Source of the DNA: Gordonia soli NBRC 108243
GTDB lineage: Bacteria > Actinomycetota > Actinomycetes > Mycobacteriales > Mycobacteriaceae
NCBI RefSeq assembly: GCF_000334455.1
Contig: NZ_BANX01000011.1
Location: forward strand, 372,001-436,000
Reading direction: 5' to 3'
Length of the DNA stretch: 64,000 nucleotides
Below, piece by piece: positions 63,532-64,000 of the stretch; position 1 is the stretch's first letter, and each line of letters opens with the position of its first letter. The notes beneath the pieces are model-generated. The model saw nothing but the letters and a program-made list of their open reading frames with translations. It was not told where the DNA came from and made no database searches. The translations under genes were made by a program, and so were the position numbers.

Positions 63532-64000
63532 GCGCGCGGCTCGTCGATCTCGGCGGGTCGCGGCATGGTGTCCGGCGACGACCAGATGGCGTTGAACGAC
63601 TCCATCCCGACGGTCGACACCACCTCGTCGACGAATGCCTTGCCTCGGATGTACTGCGCCAGTTTGGCATCCATACCGATGAGAGCACGGATGATGCGCT
63701 GCACCGGGTTACGCGGGCCGGTGCGCCGACGGTCGAAGGCGGCGCGGATGTTCTCGACGGTCGGCACGTGCGCCGGCCCGACCGCGTCCATCACGTGGTC
63801 GGCGTGACCCTCGAGCAGGGTGCCGAGCATCATCATGCGGGTCAACGCCTCGTACTGCTCCGGCGACTGCAGCAGCTGCATCGCGCCGATCACGCCCTTC
63901 TCGCGCGGACGGTCACCGTCGGGTCCCTTGATGGTGCCCTCACGCAACGCTCCGGTGATCCGACCGAGCATCTCGGAGGTCGACTCGTCGGCTTCGGCGG
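63510..64000 (-). CDS. DUF2342-type zinc-dependent metalloprotease, C-terminal part
   Basis: The frame is open to the right edge; about 163 C-terminal residues are in the window. LGTLLEGHADHVMDAVG is the conserved metal-binding helix of this family, once annotated as F420-biosynthesis-associated, and RNPVQRIIRALIGMDAKLAQYIRG is the usual C-terminal stretch. Position next to tilS matches Rv3626c. An internal ATG at 63971 is probably not the true start, since the frame continues without a stop. Confidence 0.85.
   Translation of the reverse strand, partial: AEADESTSEMLGRITGALREGTIKGPDGDRPREKGVIGAMQLLQSPEQYEALTRMMMLGTLLEGHADHVMDAVGPAHVPTVENIRAAFDRRRTGPRNPVQRIIRALIGMDAKLAQYIRGKAFVDEVVSTVGMESFNAIWSSPDTMPRPAEIDEPRAWIRRVL

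Overview
The window is high-GC actinobacterial chromosome. Short tightly packed operons, frequent GTG starts, ATGA/GTGA start-stop overlaps, a KstR/KstR2 steroid regulon and a coaX-panDC-folKBPE-ftsH-hpt-tilS block all point to Mycobacteriales. A Gordonia- or Williamsia-like genome is my best guess, but the genus is inferred. Gene order follows the M. tuberculosis Rv3501c-Rv3626c interval closely, with insertions and losses.

Region 1 (1-23,400) is sterol uptake and side-chain catabolism, the KstR regulon. It holds the end of an mce4 transporter operon (yrbE4B, yrbE4A, hsd4A), fdxD, fadE26-fadE27-fadD17, a nitronate-monooxygenase-like gene with fadD19, echA19, two LLM flavin/F420 oxidoreductases, a DUF35/OB-fold protein with ltp4-ltp3, cyp125 with an NTF2/ketosteroid-isomerase-like partner, fadA5, a Ddn-like protein and a FadD8-like ligase. 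Eight sites matching or nearly matching the KstR operator (TnnAACnnGTTnnA) lie at the promoters.

Region 2 (23,400-43,770) is degradation of the steroid nucleus remnant (rings C/D, the HIP pathway), the KstR2 regulon: two SDRs, echA20-ipdA-ipdB-ipdC, kstR2, an aldehyde dehydrogenase, fadA6, ipdF, fadE30 and fadD3. Three sites fit the KstR2 operator (AnCAAGnnCTTGnT). A non-steroid block sits inside it: an acyl-CoA ligase, a TetR regulator, zapE and an IrtAB-type siderophore ABC pair behind a DtxR/IdeR-like iron box.

Region 3 (43,770-64,000) is mostly housekeeping: lysS behind a large LuxR-type regulator, a rhodanese-like gene preceded by a nine-residue Cys-rich leader peptide, an alpha/beta hydrolase with a divergent TetR regulator, coaX-panD-panC, three conserved actinobacterial genes (DUF2520, DUF6779, DUF3180), folK-folB-folP-folE, ftsH, hpt, a secreted Gly-rich protein, tilS and the end of a DUF2342-type metalloprotease gene.

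The genes give a coherent route: Mce4 import, CYP125 terminal oxidation, CoA activation (FadD17/FadD19), beta-oxidation (FadE26/27, EchA19, Hsd4A, FadA5), removal of C24-branched side chains (Ltp3/Ltp4), then FadD3, FadE30, IpdF, IpdC, EchA20, IpdAB and FadA6 for the C/D rings. The least explained sequence lies between genes: a 57-bp palindromic repeat in three copies, exact 21-bp-period arrays at two convergent gene ends, duplicated 3' ends of ltp3 and fadA6, and the Cys leader peptide. No transposase, phage gene, tRNA, rRNA or CRISPR array was seen.
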